Below, piece after piece: positions 1 to 12,423 of a DNA stretch of 64,000 nucleotides. The stretch lies in assembly GCA_943737045.1 (NCBI GenBank), contig CALSFV010000322.1:124001-188000 (forward strand), in the 5' to 3' direction. Every line of letters starts with the position of its first letter. Position 1 is the first letter of the stretch. This DNA is from Parapristionchus giblindavisi (lineage: Eukaryota; Nematoda; Chromadorea; Rhabditida; Diplogasteridae). A program made the translations under genes and the position numbers. The notes beneath the pieces were generated by a model. It saw nothing but the letters and a program-made list of their open reading frames with translations. It did no database searches and was not told the DNA's origin.

Positions 1-205
1 TTTGATATTAAAATGTGTAGTTTTGCATAGCATGATCATAGTTCTTTTTCAAGCTTTCAAAACTCCATTTTTGACTGTTTTTAGTTTTTTTTGAAAAATT
101 GAAAAAATATTCCTTAAATCTTTGACGTTGAAGTTGAAACCGTTTTGTTAGTTGCCGGTTACAGATTATCTTCGCGAATTTTGTTATTTTTATCACATTT
201 TTCAG
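1..205 (+). other. 5' part of window: intron of rpl-7A
   Basis: AT-rich sequence ending in TTTTTCAG at 196-205, the acceptor of the first visible rpl-7A exon. No other feature seen. Confidence 0.7.
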
Positions 206-1470
206 CCCTCAAAGAAGGTCATCAAGAAGAAGGTGGCCGCCCCTCCGGCAAACCTCCGCGCCGCTGTTGAGAAGAAGGAGACCAAGAACCCCCTCTTCGA
301 GAAGCGCCCCCGTGACTTCTCCATCGGTATGTTGGTAACCCTGACTTTCGAAAATACTTTGTTATCGATATGACTGCGAACTGTAGCTGGCCGCTTCGGC
401 GTGCTGGCGGCGGATCGCATTTAGTGGAGCAACGAGTACTCTTCGTGGAGTTCGCACTCGGTCCACCATATCGCAGAAAAATTAGCTGTGAGGCGCCTTC
501 GGGATGCCCGGCTTGCTCTGCTTATTCCTTGTCGTTTCCTAGTTCTATTTGAACCTTGATGGTTGGGAAAGACCAAGTATAGAACAATTTACACTTGGCT
601 ATTTGTGAAGAACATTTGCAAGTAGTATGTTTACAAATTAAATTAATTTGCAGGACAGGACATCCAGCCCAAGCGTGATCTTACCCGCTTCGTCAGATGG
701 CCCAAGTACATCCGTATCCAGAGACAGCGCGCTGTTCTCTTCAAGCGTCTGAAGATCCCACCAACCGTCAACCAGTTCAGAACTGGACTTGACAAGCAGA
801 CCGGTATGAATTTTCTGAAAAGCGATTGTTTATAATAATAAATTTTACAGCTAGCCAGACCTTCAAGCTCCTCAACAAGTACCGCCCTGAATCCAGCGAG
901 GCCAAGAAGGCTCGTCTTCAAGCCCGCGCTGAGGCTCGTGCCGCCGGAAAGAAGGAGGAGGTCACCAAGAGACCCCCCACTGTCCGTTTCGGAATCCAGA
1001 ACGTAGTCCGAGCAGTCGAGACCCGCAAGGTATAAATGTTGTATTTTGAATTATTATTTTACATACGAATTTATAGGCTCAGCTCGTCCTCATCGCCCAC
1101 GATGTCGACCCCCTCGAGATTGTCATCTTCCTCCCTGCCCTCTGCCGCAAGTTCAAGATCCCCTACGCCATTGTCAAGGGAAAGGCTGCCCTCGGAACCG
1201 TCGTGCGCAGAAAGACCGCTGCCTGCCTCGCCATCACCGATATCAACCCGTAAGTTCATATAAAGACAACTATCAGTAGTAGAATCTCATTAACAATGTT
1301 TTAGCGAAGACAAGCCCGCCCTCACCAAGCTCGTTGAGACCGTCAACAACAACTTCCTCGAGCGTGCAGAGGAGATCCGCAAGCACTGGGGTGGTGGAGT
1401 CATGTCCAACCGATCCATCGCCAAGAAGGTCAAGATCGAGAAGGCTAGAGCTAAGGACCTCAAGCTCTAA
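206..1470 (+). CDS. rpl-7A: 60S ribosomal protein L7a (eL8), 5' partial
   Basis: Large-subunit ribosomal protein eL8, which binds 28S rRNA. Exons: 206-326, 654-803, 851-1029, 1077-1249, 1305-1470 (stop TAA). The spliced product starts PSKKVIKKK and contains [55 protein letters not shown] and [12 protein letters not shown], all hallmarks of eL8; 262 residues plus Met match the family length (about 265). The ATG codon should be at the end of an upstream exon, because a TTTTTCAG acceptor directly precedes the Pro codon; positions 1-205 are therefore intron 1. The next intron (327-653) carries a 216-nt structured RNA element. Codons are strongly biased to C-ending synonyms, as expected for a highly expressed gene. 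Confidence 0.97.
374..589 (+). ncRNA. Intronic H/ACA-type snoRNA candidate, copy 1 (in rpl-7A)
   Basis: Element of about 216 nt inside the second rpl-7A intron. A 5' domain closes with TGCGA (375-379) pairing TCGCA. A hairpin follows: GTGGA/TCCAC, then CGAGT/ACTCG, then ACTC/GAGT. A hinge AGAAAA (475-480) fits ANANNA, and an ACA (584-586) lies three nt before the proposed 3' end. Homologous elements in two rpl-35 introns keep these helices with different bases, so the structure is supported by covariation. The 3' part holds TATTCCT (523-529), a TTTCC/GGGAAA stem around a GTTC/GAAC hairpin, then GACCAAG. Host-intron location in a ribosomal protein gene is typical of nematode snoRNAs. Exact ends and target are not proved. 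Confidence 0.7.
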
Positions 1471-2377
1471 ATTTTTGTTGTTGGCTGACATTGTTATAAA
1501 ATGTTGTTTATAACACCATTTGTTTTGTTATGTACATTCCGAAGTACTTTTGGTCTTCAGTAGTATTGACTAGAAGTTAATATAAATTCAATTGGTTTTT
1601 GTCGATATACTGTATCATTGTCATTAATCATTGGGCGCGTGAAACTAGTTGTTGAAGCGTTGAAAATTTCGCAAAATTGTTCTGTGGGTTGAATCGATGT
1701 CTCCATGGAAGAAAAGAGGGAGGAACTCTGCCACATCGAAAGAAGGAAGAGAAACTGAAAGGGAGGAGAGAGCGTGCCGAGCTCTCGTTTCTCTGTTGTC
1801 TCTTGCCTTGTTCATGGAAAGTATTGATCTCTAGCTATTCGACGGGCTTTGGCCGCGGGTGTTTGGTGGATTCTCTTCACTCTCTTTTCTCCCTTTTCTA
1901 TCCTTGTTCAATTTAACTTGGAAATACATTGAGTTTATCGTTGTAAGTTCACCTTTCGTACACTGAATGTGTGCATTCAGCTGTTGTGTGTGTATCAACG
2001 GGTTTGGTCCGCAACGATGAGAGAGAAGAGAAGAACGAAGGGAAAGAAGAAGAGGCAGAAGCTGTTCTCGAACGATACTCTCCGCTATTTCCATGTTCTC
2101 TACCCTATTCCCTGCCTGTCTACCATCCTCTTATCCTTCCTAGTCTCTCTCTACACTATTTCCATTCTTGACTAGGCACTCTTTCCGTTTCGCAATAGGC
2201 ATTTTGACAGACTCTTCGTGACTCACTATGAATATTAATATTTTTGATAGCCAGTAAGCTCGTTTACGGTCTCCCCCGCGGTCGCGTCCTTGATTTAGTC
2301 GCTCCATTTGTTATTACTATTTACCGGTTCTCGGTTTGCAGTGAACCATCCTATTCGTGGAGCGTTTTTGAGGAGCC
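1471..2377. other. Intergenic region rpl-7A to unc-18
   Basis: Holds the rpl-7A 3' UTR and the unc-18 upstream region. A TCGGTTTGCAG sequence ending at 2341 is a likely acceptor for an SL leader or a 5' UTR exon 36 nt before the unc-18 ATG. No other gene seen. Confidence 0.5.
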
Positions 2378-3294
2378 ATGAGCCTCAAGCAGATTGTCGG
2401 GCAGAGTAAGTTGCACATCAGTTTATATTTTAATTCGTTTATTTTTGCTGTATTTATTATTCATTCAAGTGTTTAACCGCTCTATTTTAAATCCGACCGT
2501 AATGGGGGCTGCCTGAGCCGCTAGTGAGGGCAATTTACTCTAAATCTAAAAGTTGTGTGAGGAGCGTTAGTTTTGTGTGTAAGTAAACGTTTGGAGATGA
2601 ACAAGAGAATAGAGCTTGGAATGTATTGTGAGTAAGAATGACTGAATTGAGAAGAGATTTTTTTGTGTACATTTTCGAGTGGTACATGTTCAGCACATTA
2701 TTATGTTAGGTGTCAGTTTCCCTGCCTTATTCATGATATTTTGATAATCAATAATCGACCGTATCCCTCGGTTTTATCGATTTGAAGTCTTTTTGTTATC
2801 GATTGTGGTGTATGGTGTAGTAGATGTGGGTAGAGCTGGAAGTTTGTGGGCGAGGGGTTATGCTTGTGGCAAGATTCTGATTGGACGTTTGATTAATACC
2901 CAAATATATTAGTACGTTTGCTTGTTTATTCTGATCTGTTTCTATTTTTATCATTGGTCGGTCTTGTTTTGATTTGTATTGCTACCATAGTCAGTGCATC
3001 CTCTTCAGCCATTCTTGTCGCGTGACGTCGTTCCCCCTCCCATGCCTTGACTAGTCCAAGGGAGAGATAGGCATAGGAGATATGGATAGGAGAGGGGAAG
3101 TGGGAGGGATAAGCAGTAAGAAGAAGAAAGAAGGGATAAGAATGAACGAGCAGTAGTGGGCTCATTCTGCTCTCCTAAAATAAGAGAAAGGACTCTATGA
3201 ATATAGATGAGGAGAGAAACCTAGATGTGACGGGATGGGATAGCGGGGATGGGGATGGATGAAGAAGCTGCGACGACAGTAGTAATAACAATAA

Positions 3295-3338
<44 letters not shown>

Positions 3339-6300
3339 TGTCACATCGATCGAGCATCGCTAGGTGGAGACGGCAAATCGCGGAGTTGTGAGACAATTAG
3401 TGAGTACTGTAACCCGCAGGACTTTGTGTGCCTTGAATAACGGGATGTACCTTTACCTGTTACCTTTTACTGCGACCCTAACCTATCTGGATATATGATT
3501 ATTATTTCCTTTTTCTCTCGTATAGATATGTGAATGTATGTAGTTTTACAATGAAATTGGAGTAGAGCTCATCGTTTTGTTTGAAGGAGGCTTGCTTGTT
3601 CGTGAAATATTGAAAGAGAAAATGGAGGAAGGAAGAGGAAGAATAGATGGGAAAGATGAGCTTTGTCTCTTTGTCTCTCTTGCCTATGCCCATTTTGTGT
3701 CGTACTGGGTTGGGAGGGAGTGGGAGAGGAGTGTATGGAGTGGGAGAGTTGGAGATGATATGATGTCATCTGATGGCTGTGGTGAGGTGCGGTTAAAGAC
3801 ATTGCAGATATCTTTGATACTAAATAGGTGTGATAGGTCAAGATGATGATTATTATTGTAATCTTGAATGGAAAAAATATCTCTCAAAGACGGAAGAATG
3901 AGATAGTGAGAGAAATTTCCCCCGGCCCCTGGCTTACACTTGCTCGTTTTTATCGTGGTAACTGATAGGTGAACTCCCTCTTATATTGAAATCTCTCTAG
4001 GGATATGCGAAAATGAAGAAACAAACAGCGAAAATAATGACTGATTTATCTTTTGGTTGAAGTCTGGTTGATCTCTGATCTTTGATCTTTGCAGAACTGC
4101 TCAACGAGGTGATTCGACCTCTGAAGAAGGCGGGCAAGGCCGGCAGTTGGAATGTGCTCGTCGTGGACAGACTCGCCATGCGCATGCTCAGTACGTAGTG
4201 TAGTTTGATCTTTGATCTTTTGAGTGTAGTTTGATCTTTGATCTTTTGGGTGTAGTTTGATCTTTGATCTTTTGGGTGTAGTCTGATCTTTGATCATACA
4301 CATAGGTGGGCGGGTGAAAACGAATATTTTTTGCGCACAGCCTTGCCTTCCCATGGGGGACTTGTGCATAGCCTTGCCTCGCGAAAATCGGACAATTTCC
4401 AGTCGAATTCGTCAAAAAAATAGCCATGCGCACAGCCTTGCCTTACCCTTCCCCGGTTTGCGCACAGCCTTTCCCCCAGCGTGCCCACCTATGATCATAC
4501 ATTTTCGATACCCTCGCCGTTTTTTTATATAGTGGGTCAATTCTTGAAATAGGGTGGGTTGATTCACAAAATTCGTTATTTTCGCTTTAAAAAAGTCATT
4601 TTTAGCTTCCTTTATTTATCAAATGGCCTCAAATGGATCTTTGATATTACGATATCGATTGTCCAGCGAGTAGTGTGGGAGAATATTATATTGATCAGTA
4701 GGCGGTGCAGTTTGATCTCTCGAATTGCACTTGTAGTTTGATCTTTGATCTTTGATCTCTGCCCTCTGTCAGGCGCATGCTGCAAGATGCACGACATTCT
4801 GGAGGAGGGCATCACGATCGTGGAGGATCTGGCGAAGAGACGCGAACCACTCGCGCAACTGGATGGCATCTACCTGCTGGCCCCCACTCAGGAATCGGTA
4901 CGGCGAGGATACGGTAGATGGGAGGGGTACGGTAGGATACGGTAGATGGGAGGGGTAAGGTAGGATACGGTAGATGGTAGGGGTACGGGGAGGATACGTT
5001 AGGGGATTTTGATTTGCTCTGTAGTCCATGGGTGATGTCTGATGATTGATGCAGAGAGTATATTATATTTTGGTCCGAAATCTCATTGGTTTATTTGTAA
5101 ATATCGGTTGATTGCATCCATTGCAGATCCAACGTCTCATCGACGACTTCTCGATGCGTCATCAGTATAAGGTAAGAGTTTGCTCAATCAACTTCTTAAA
5201 TCAATCTCGCGAATTCATCATTGAAACATGTATCATGCGCGCTACGAGAATGCGCCGGGTACTCTGGTATTTCGAAACTTAAAGTGTACTTATCATGCAG
5301 TAGACTTAAAGTCAAGTAAGTGACGTATTTCAAGTAGACCCTAAGTTTTGAAATACCTGAGTAGGAGGTGTTATGTGAGATAAAAGATGCTCTTGTCTCT
5401 TATACTGTCATAAAAAAAAGTATGTTACAAAGTTCCAAGCCTGACCGCATTTTGAGCCACAATTTGCTAAAAATCGAAAAACCTGACCGCATTTTGATAA
5501 CCGATAACCTAGCTATTCGACCTATGTATAGTATACATAGGTACATTTATGCCAAAATTCCGTCCGCAATTTGCACTGCAAAGTACAAATGTATACGGTG
5601 GTCGGTGTTACATTATCTTGCGTGCCTCCGCTGTAACAACGGAGACGTCCTCGTCAACTTGGCAGAGTGCAAATTTCGGACGATATTTTGGCACAAATGT
5701 AATGTATTTGCAACATTTATATTGTATTTATGTCAAAATCTCGTTCGAAATATACCTTCTGCAGAGTTTGCGTGGGCATCTCCGCCGGTACGGAGAACAA
5801 ATTATTTAAATTATTTATTTATTTATTTTATTTTCGGGTTCTGATAACACTCTAAATGCTGAGTGTGGCCAGACCGGAGAGTTGCCAATTAGCTCGGGCA
5901 TAGATCGAAAAGTATGTACGTTACAAACTACGAAACCTGACCGGTTTTTGAGCCGAAAAATCAAAAACCTGACCGCAGTTTGAAATTGTGTAACATAGTT
6001 ATTCGACCAATGAGCGCGGGGTGTGCCTTTAATTAAGTAATTGCTACTGCGCCAAAGTTTAGACTTGAATTGAACCAGGCACTTTCTTGCTACACATTGG
6101 TATTTTTACTAGCTTTCATTTCTAAGTTTTAGTAAATTACAGCATGACCATTGAAATGTAGTATTGACTGTTTCCATTCTTATTTGCTGTGCAGCATAAT
6201 TTAAATTAGTTTTAATAATAACAATAATAATAATAGTAATAACAGTGTGCTCACATCTTCTTCACGGAGGCGTGTCCCGATCAGCTGTTCTCGATGCTCT

Positions 6301-9300
6301 CCAAGTCGTCTGCTGCCCGCTACATCAAGACGTGCAAGGAGATCAACATTGCCTTCACGCCCTACGAGAGCCAGGTACTATTTTCCGGTTTTTTCGGTTC
6401 TATTTCCCGGTTCTGGTTACTTGCTCACGATGAAAGGGGTTGTTTTCAAACTTGCCTGAGCCCTAAAAATGCTCTAAAAATTGGAAAAAAAGACGAAAAT
6501 GATGAGAATTTGTAGTTTTTTAGGGTTTGTAGCAAGAGGAAAAGAAATCAATAATGGTAGATCATTAATATCGATTGATTACTGTGTGCAGGTGTACACT
6601 CTGGACTCGCCGGACACCTTCTTCCTCTACTACAACGCCCAGAAGCAGGGCGGTCTCACCACGAATCTGGAGCGGATCGCCGAGCAGATCGCTACCGTAT
6701 GCGCCACCCTCGGCGAGTATCCCGTCCTTAGGTACGGTAGTTTTGGGCCTGTTTATTGATTAGTTGATGTGGTTGTGCCATTATGATTAGCTACTCGTTC
6801 GATTGGTCCAGGTGGTTGTGCAAAATTGATTGATTACGTCAATATTATTGTATAGATTATTGTGTCAATTGATTACTGTATTCGTATCGATTGATTGCTG
6901 TATTCACTATCGATTGGTTACTGTATTTATATAGAGTGATTACTGTATTCATATAGAGTGATTACTGTATCCATATCGATTGATTTGCAGACATCGTTCG
7001 GATTTTGACCGTAACCAGGAGTTGCTGCATCTGGTGAGCCAGAAGCTGGACGCTTACAAGGCCGACGATCCGTCGATGGGAGAGGGCGCAGAGAAGGCCA
7101 GATCACAGTTGATCATCATTGGTGAGTGAGGGTTGGGTACGGTAGGAGTTCAACTGGGGCACGGACGAATGCGCTGGGTCAGATGAGGTTGATCATCATT
7201 GGTGAGTGGGCTGGGTACGGTAGGAGTTCAACTGGGGCACGGACGAGTGCGCTGGGTCAGACGATGGTGAACACAAGACGGTACTGGTTATATAAATTGA
7301 GAATTTATTTTTACAGATCGTGGCTTTGACGCGGTGACACCGCTTCTGCATGAGCTCACTCTACAGGTATGTGTTGATTTATTGATTGATTTTGCTGAAA
7401 AATATTCCAATTATCGATCAATTATTGATTGGTACGTTGCTTGTAGGCGATGTGCTACGACATGCTCGACATTGTCAATGACGTCTACCGCTACGAGACC
7501 GGCGGAGGGGAGAGTGTGGATAAGGAGGTACGGTAGTTTGGGCTGATTACGGTAGTGTAGTTGGTTACGGTATTATGGCTGATTACGGTAGTATAGTTGG
7601 TTACGGTAGTTTGATAAATCCTTGGCAGTATGTTTTTTATTTGCCTTATTCCAAATAAAATTAACGTACTGCTAAAGACCTAGTGAGTCTGTGACCTCAC
7701 TGATAGATGAGCACAGAGACTTCATGCAGCTCGCTGACCATATTGAAAACTACTTTCATGAGTAAAAAGATTTGTAACCGAAACGAGAACAACTCTTGTC
7801 GTTTGATAATTCAAAATATGTAGTAACACGAATCCACCAAGTCGGGAGTCGGGGTCGGGGGATCGCCTTGTGATTCCATGAGAGTTACTTTAGAATTGTT
7901 CTTCGATTCAATGGATTACGATAGCGATTATTGATTGGTTATATTGATTCACTGGAATACGATAGCTACTATTGATTGACCATATTGATTCGTTGGATTA
8001 CGGTAGCAACTATTGATTGACCACATTGATGTGCAGGTTCTACTGGACGAGAATGACGATCTATGGGTGGAGAATCGCCACAAGCACATTGCCGTGGTCT
8101 CGCAGGATGTCAGTTTTTTAAAATTATTTTAAAATTCTAGTTTACAAATATTTAACTACTTAACTAATTAAACGAATTGTATCAACAAAAAGTTAATAAT
8201 AAACTATTGAATACTGAATTTGATTAATTGATACTAATTTAATTTATTTGTTAACTTATTAATTAATTTGAATACTGAATTAGAATAATCAATATATTGA
8301 TTGATCATGTTGCAGGTGACGAAGGGTCTGAAGAAGTTCTCGGACTCGAAGATGGGCATGAAGGAGAGCAGCAAGAACAGCATCAAGGACCTCTCCATGA
8401 TGATCAAGAAGATGCCCCAGTTCCAGAAGGAGCTCAACAAGTTCAGGTACCGTACACCTACCGTACGCCCGCTGCTTACGTGGTTACTGTACCTCTTGTC
8501 TCGTAGTTCTCTATATGGTCAAGTGGTCAAGGTATGCCTTACAGTCAGCTCTGACTGTCGATAGTACCATCATACATTTTTGTTCAACTCACATTTGCAG
8601 AACTATAATCTGACCCGTGATTGTGATAAACGGACCCGATTATAAGCTGGCCCGTAAAATTGGTTAATGTTCGCTTATTTTGGCAAAATATGTGATAAAG
8701 TGACCCGTTTTTTATAAGCGCGCCAATTTATAAACTGACCCGTACCCACAATGTGGGTGCTCGAAAATGTATGAGTACCATTAGAATACGGTATCAGATC
8801 TAGTCTAATGATTGTCCTTTGGTTATTGATCATAGTAGTATTATATCATGATTATTGATTGATTATTGATTGTTTATCATTTGCAGCACACATTTCCACC
8901 TCGCCGAGGAGTGCATGAAGCAGTACCAGTCGGGTGTGGACAAACTGTGCAAGGTGGAACAGGTACGGTACACGGATTATCGATTGAAACTGGATTACGG
9001 TAGATAAGGTTTTACCCAAGAATCAATCGATATTGCTACCGTAATCTCTCTATTTCGTGTCGTTGCAGGACCTCACGAAAATCAATCGATATTCAAAGAG
9101 AGACTACCGTAATCCATTTATATCGTGTCGTTGCAAGACTTCACGAAAATCAATCAATATTCATAGAGCCGTAATCTCTCATTTCGTTGCAGGACCTCGC
9201 GATGCAGGTGGACGCGGAGGGTGAGCGTGTGAAGGACGCGATGAAGCTGATGGTGCCGCTGCTCATCGACCCGGCCGTACGTCAGGAGGACCGTCTCCGC

Positions 9301-12300
9301 CTTATCCTACTCTACATCCTCTCCAAGAATGGTACGGTAGCCGCACCGACAGATGCTATCGCGGACTGACTTTATTTTTTAAATTTCTCCCGATTTAGCT
9401 GTTGTGGTGTAGATTGTGAGGGGTGTAGATTACGGTAGCCGTTGTGATGTTGTCGTGATGGTATACTGTATTTTTTTCAGATGGCGGGCAGCCTTGTGGT
9501 GAGTAGTATGTGTGTGTGTGTTTGTGTATATGTGAGCTTGTGCGTTGTGTATATTACTAATTGCCCGTCTGCCGTATTCTTCTTGGTGTCCGGTTTATAT
9601 CGTGTGTCTACCGTATTCCCACTGATGTCTGGTGTATTTTACTAATTGCGCGTCTGCGGTCTGCTCTTTGGTGCATTGTGTATATGACTATCAATTGTCT
9701 TAATTGGTGCCCGGTGCATCTTCTCTATTGTGCGTCCTCTGCTGTCTTCTTCTCTGCAATTGACGCTTATCTGTATGCTTGCTGGGTTGGGCTACTGTAA
9801 CTATGCCTGTTGTGTATGTCCATGTGTGTGTGCGGAGTACGGTAACTTGGTGTATGGCGGGAAACGGTGAAAATTCAAATTCTTCTCAGGAATCACGGAC
9901 GAGAACCTGAACAAGCTGCTGCAGCACGCGAACATTCCCATGGCCGAGAAGGACACCATCACCAATGCCGGATTCCTCGGACTCAATGTCACCACGGATG
10001 TAAGCGATGGGTTACGGTGGGGTTACGGTAGTGGCAGATTGGAGAGTACGGTGGGGTTACGGTAGTGGCAGATTGGAGAGTACGGTGGGGTTACGGTAGT
10101 GGCAGATTGGAGAGAACGGTGGGCTTACGGTAGTGGCAGATTGGCGAGTACGGTGGGGTTACGGTAGTGGCAGATTGGAGAGTGCTGTTGGGTTACGGTA
10201 GCGGGAGTGATTGATGACTACGGTAGCAAATAGAATGTCGCAAAGAAAAGTTGAATGGTGATGCAAGAGAAGTGAGTATTTGGGATATCTGAAAACCACG
10301 CAGACCTTTGTGGTTAAATTGTTGTTTCAAACGGGCTGCCCAGTATTGATTGGCTATTGATTAATCGAGCATCGTTTGCAGTCTGGCCGCAAGAAGGTGT
10401 GGGTACCGACGAGAAAGGAGCGAGCCAATGAGCAGGTAACATTATTGTAGCTTCATTAACATTATTACTATTATTATTATTATTATTTTATTATAAACAA
10501 ATATAGACCCTTCCTCATCTGAGCATTATTATATGATACATTTATTGATTATTGTGGTTTTGACGCGCTGAATAGATTACTACGTATAGGCTACCCCCTA
10601 TACTAGGTCAATAGGCAAAAATATCGTCGCATGCGTACCAAAGCAACAGGTACCTGGAAAGGTCTGAAACTTTACAATACTAGATTGCGGACTGTAAGCT
10701 GACTGGGAATCAATAATTGTTTTCCTAATCGCAAACCGGCTCATGTCTTATTCATGAAGCATGAATGCGACGGGTCGGCTGTCGATTGTCGGCTCCTTGA
10801 AGCGTAGTTGACGCAGATTGTTAATTGATTGAGGACCTTACCGGGGGGCATTGCTGCTGTAACCAATGAGCTATCTATCTGTCTAGCTAGCTATCTATCT
10901 GTCTAGCTCGCTATCTATCTGAATCAACCATTGCAGGTGTACCAATCGTCTCGCTGGGTGCCCGTCATCAAGGACATCATCGAGGACGCCATCGACGACA
11001 AGCTCGACACGAAGCACTTCCCCTTCCTGTCCGGCAAGCCTGCGAGTCAGAACTACAGGTGAATACGGTACTCACACACCACGATTGTGGATCGTGAACT
11101 GGCTTTTTTTTCGTAAAATTCATAAAATAGTGGCCTAGCTTGACCGTGAAATGGGTCATACATTTTCATACCCTCACAGTGTGAGGATCGACTCACATAT
11201 ATGGCTCATTTTGAGAATCTACCCACTATATAAGAGTAATTTTTATGTGAAAGATTGCAATTTAAGCGGAAAATGACGATTTTAGAGAAGTAATTCGGTG
11301 AGGGCACCGAAAATGTATGCTCACGATTGTGAATCGTGAAATGGGTTTTATTTTTCTACGACATACGCCATACTTGTACCATTGATTAACGCCCAAATCC
11401 TAGAACTCTTATCTAATTCGTGGGACGTGAAAGTGACGGGTGAAATGTAATAATTAATAAATAATTTTTAAAAAAATAATTAAATGGAATTAAGAGCGCC
11501 AACGTCGGCTCGCTACGGTCAGTGGCACAAGGAGAGAGGACAGCAGCAGGCTTTCAGGTATATTGATTGATTTTAATTTTACAAATTTAATTTTTGAAAG
11601 TATTTATTTAATATTGATTGATTTATGAGGGAATGAACACTTTTTGTCCAATTGCTTGAGCACATTGGATGCGTTTTTGTAAAAGTTTGGCTCGTTTGGG
11701 CTTATAATGAAATGTATAAGTAAATAAATATTTTTTTGCTTTATATAATTTATTTATTTATTTCTTCATCGTCGACAATTACAGAAGTGGACCTCGTCTG
11801 ATCATCTTCATTGTGGGCGGAGTCACGTACTCGGAGATGCGCGTCGCCTATGAGGTGTCCAAGGACAAGAAGCCATGGGAGGTTATCATTGGTGAGTTGG
11901 TTACTGTAGTTCGGCGGGTCAGAGTTATGATTTTCATTGGTGAGTTAATAATGGTACTGAAAAGAATGAATAATATGCGTGAATGAGACGAGAATGTAGA
12001 AACGATGGAAACGGTATGAGTTGGGGCCGGGTGTGGGGAGTACGGTAGCGGTACTGTGGGCAGTTCGGTAGGTCAGATATTCTCCATGAATTTTTGTAAT
12101 TTAACAGTGAGATGAAGTTGGTGATTGGGTACGGTAATACGATGATAGATTCTATGGAAAGGGATATGGTAGTTCAACGGAGCGGTTCGATGAGTCAAAC
12201 TTATGAGGGGATTTCATCACTTAATAAAATTTTGTTCTTTTCCTATATTGTTTATGTTTTAACTGATGGATAAACAAATTAATTAATTAATTAATTAATT

Positions 12301-12423
12301 ACTTTAGTTATTAATTAATTACTTAATTAATTAATCATTTTAAATTCGTCAGGCTCGGACCAGATCGTCACTCCGGACGCCTTCCTGTCGAATCTTCGCG
12401 AGCTGAACAAGCCGAGAGATTGA
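2378..12423 (+). CDS. unc-18: UNC-18 / Munc18-1 syntaxin-binding protein
   Basis: Sec1/Munc18 protein that clasps syntaxin and drives SNARE-mediated synaptic vesicle fusion. 19 exons: 2378-2405, 4095-4190, 4773-4897, 5127-5171, 6246-6374, 6592-6731, 6991-7121, 7317-7366, 7447-7527, 8037-8108, 8316-8446, 8887-8962, 9193-9331, 9890-9999, 10382-10435, 10937-11058, 11495-11557, 11785-11891, 12353-12423. Total 1,770 nt, 589 aa, against 591 in C. elegans as I recall. It begins [20 protein letters not shown] and ends LRELNKPRD. Visible conserved blocks: [52 protein letters not shown] (from residue 276), the domain 3a helical region encoded by exon 11 with IKKMP (Pro about 333), and [18 protein letters not shown]. 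Exon 17 uses an unusual TTAAG acceptor. Introns carry many MITEs and TACGGTA motifs. Confidence 0.97.
3299..3339. repeat. (TTA)n microsatellite in unc-18 intron 1
   Basis: A run of about thirteen TTA units. The adjacent stretch 3408-3450 (CCCGCAGGACTTTGTGTGCC) is a remnant of a dispersed repeat also seen near 34,605 and, inverted, near 47,886. Confidence 0.85.
4301..4493. mobile_element. hAT-like MITE, 8-bp TSD, in unc-18 intron 2
   Basis: Terminal inverted repeats CATAGGTGGGC and GCCCACCTATG, flanked by the perfect 8-bp duplication ATCATACA (4293-4300 and 4494-4501). The interior repeats GCGCACAGCCTTGCC-like words. A relative with the same ends lies at 62929-63058. 8-bp duplications with such ends are typical of hAT elements; no transposase is present. 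Confidence 0.85.
5262..5361. mobile_element. CTCTGG-type MITE in unc-18 intron 4, TA duplication
   Basis: 100-bp foldback that begins CTCTGGTATTTCGAAACTTA and ends TAAGTTTTGAAATACCTGAG, flanked by TA at 5260-5261 and 5362-5363. Same family as the elements in the 36-58 kb array. Confidence 0.75.
5403..6013. repeat. Dispersed GGTCGAATAGC foldback repeats in unc-18 intron 4
   Basis: Two related stretches (about 5,410-5,527 and 5,905-6,013) contain CTGACCGCATTTTGA and end CTAGCTATTCGACCTATG or a variant. The same family appears inverted at 14641-14852 and as a back-to-back pair at 22384-22482, so these are copies of one MITE-like family. Confidence 0.6.
7108..7264 (+). repeat. Tandem duplication of the unc-18 exon 7 / intron 7 boundary
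   Basis: The last 14 nt of exon 7 plus the donor (GTTGATCATCATTGGTGAGT) and about 60 nt of intron are repeated once at a spacing of 80 nt (second copy from 7188). Conservation and reading frame fit the first donor at 7122; the second, at 7202, is an exact decoy and would add 80 nt and shift the frame. Confidence 0.85.
8571..8773. mobile_element. hAT-like MITE, 8-bp TSD, in unc-18 intron 11
   Basis: Ends CATACATTTTTG and CGAAAATGTATG, flanked by the perfect 8-bp duplication AGTACCAT (8563-8570 and 8774-8781). The interior repeats GACCCG words. No coding capacity. Confidence 0.85.
9005..9192 (+). repeat. Degenerate tandem repeat of the exon 13 acceptor in unc-18 intron 12
   Basis: Sequence resembling CGTTGCAGGACCTC, the acceptor plus first codons of exon 13, occurs at 9061, in weaker form at 9129 (CGTTGCAAGACTTC), and at the real acceptor (9185-9192). 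Intervening ATCAATCGATATT and CCGTAATCTCTC words are also repeated. Confidence 0.8.
10018..10195 (+). repeat. 34-bp minisatellite in unc-18 intron 14
   Basis: About five tandem copies of a 34-bp unit that contains GGTTACGGTAGTGGCAGATT, with few substitutions. The TACGGTA word that is dispersed through all introns here occurs in each unit. Confidence 0.85.
11156..11317. mobile_element. MITE-like foldback in unc-18 intron 16
   Basis: Inverted ends CATACATTTTCATACCC and GGCACCGAAAATGTATG resemble the ends of the 8571-8773 element. No clear target duplication was found, so the call is weaker. Confidence 0.5.

Noticed and set aside
5368..5844. 158-codon plus-strand frame in unc-18 intron 4
   Set aside because: It consists of translated MITE-like repeats between two supported exons and has no coding features.
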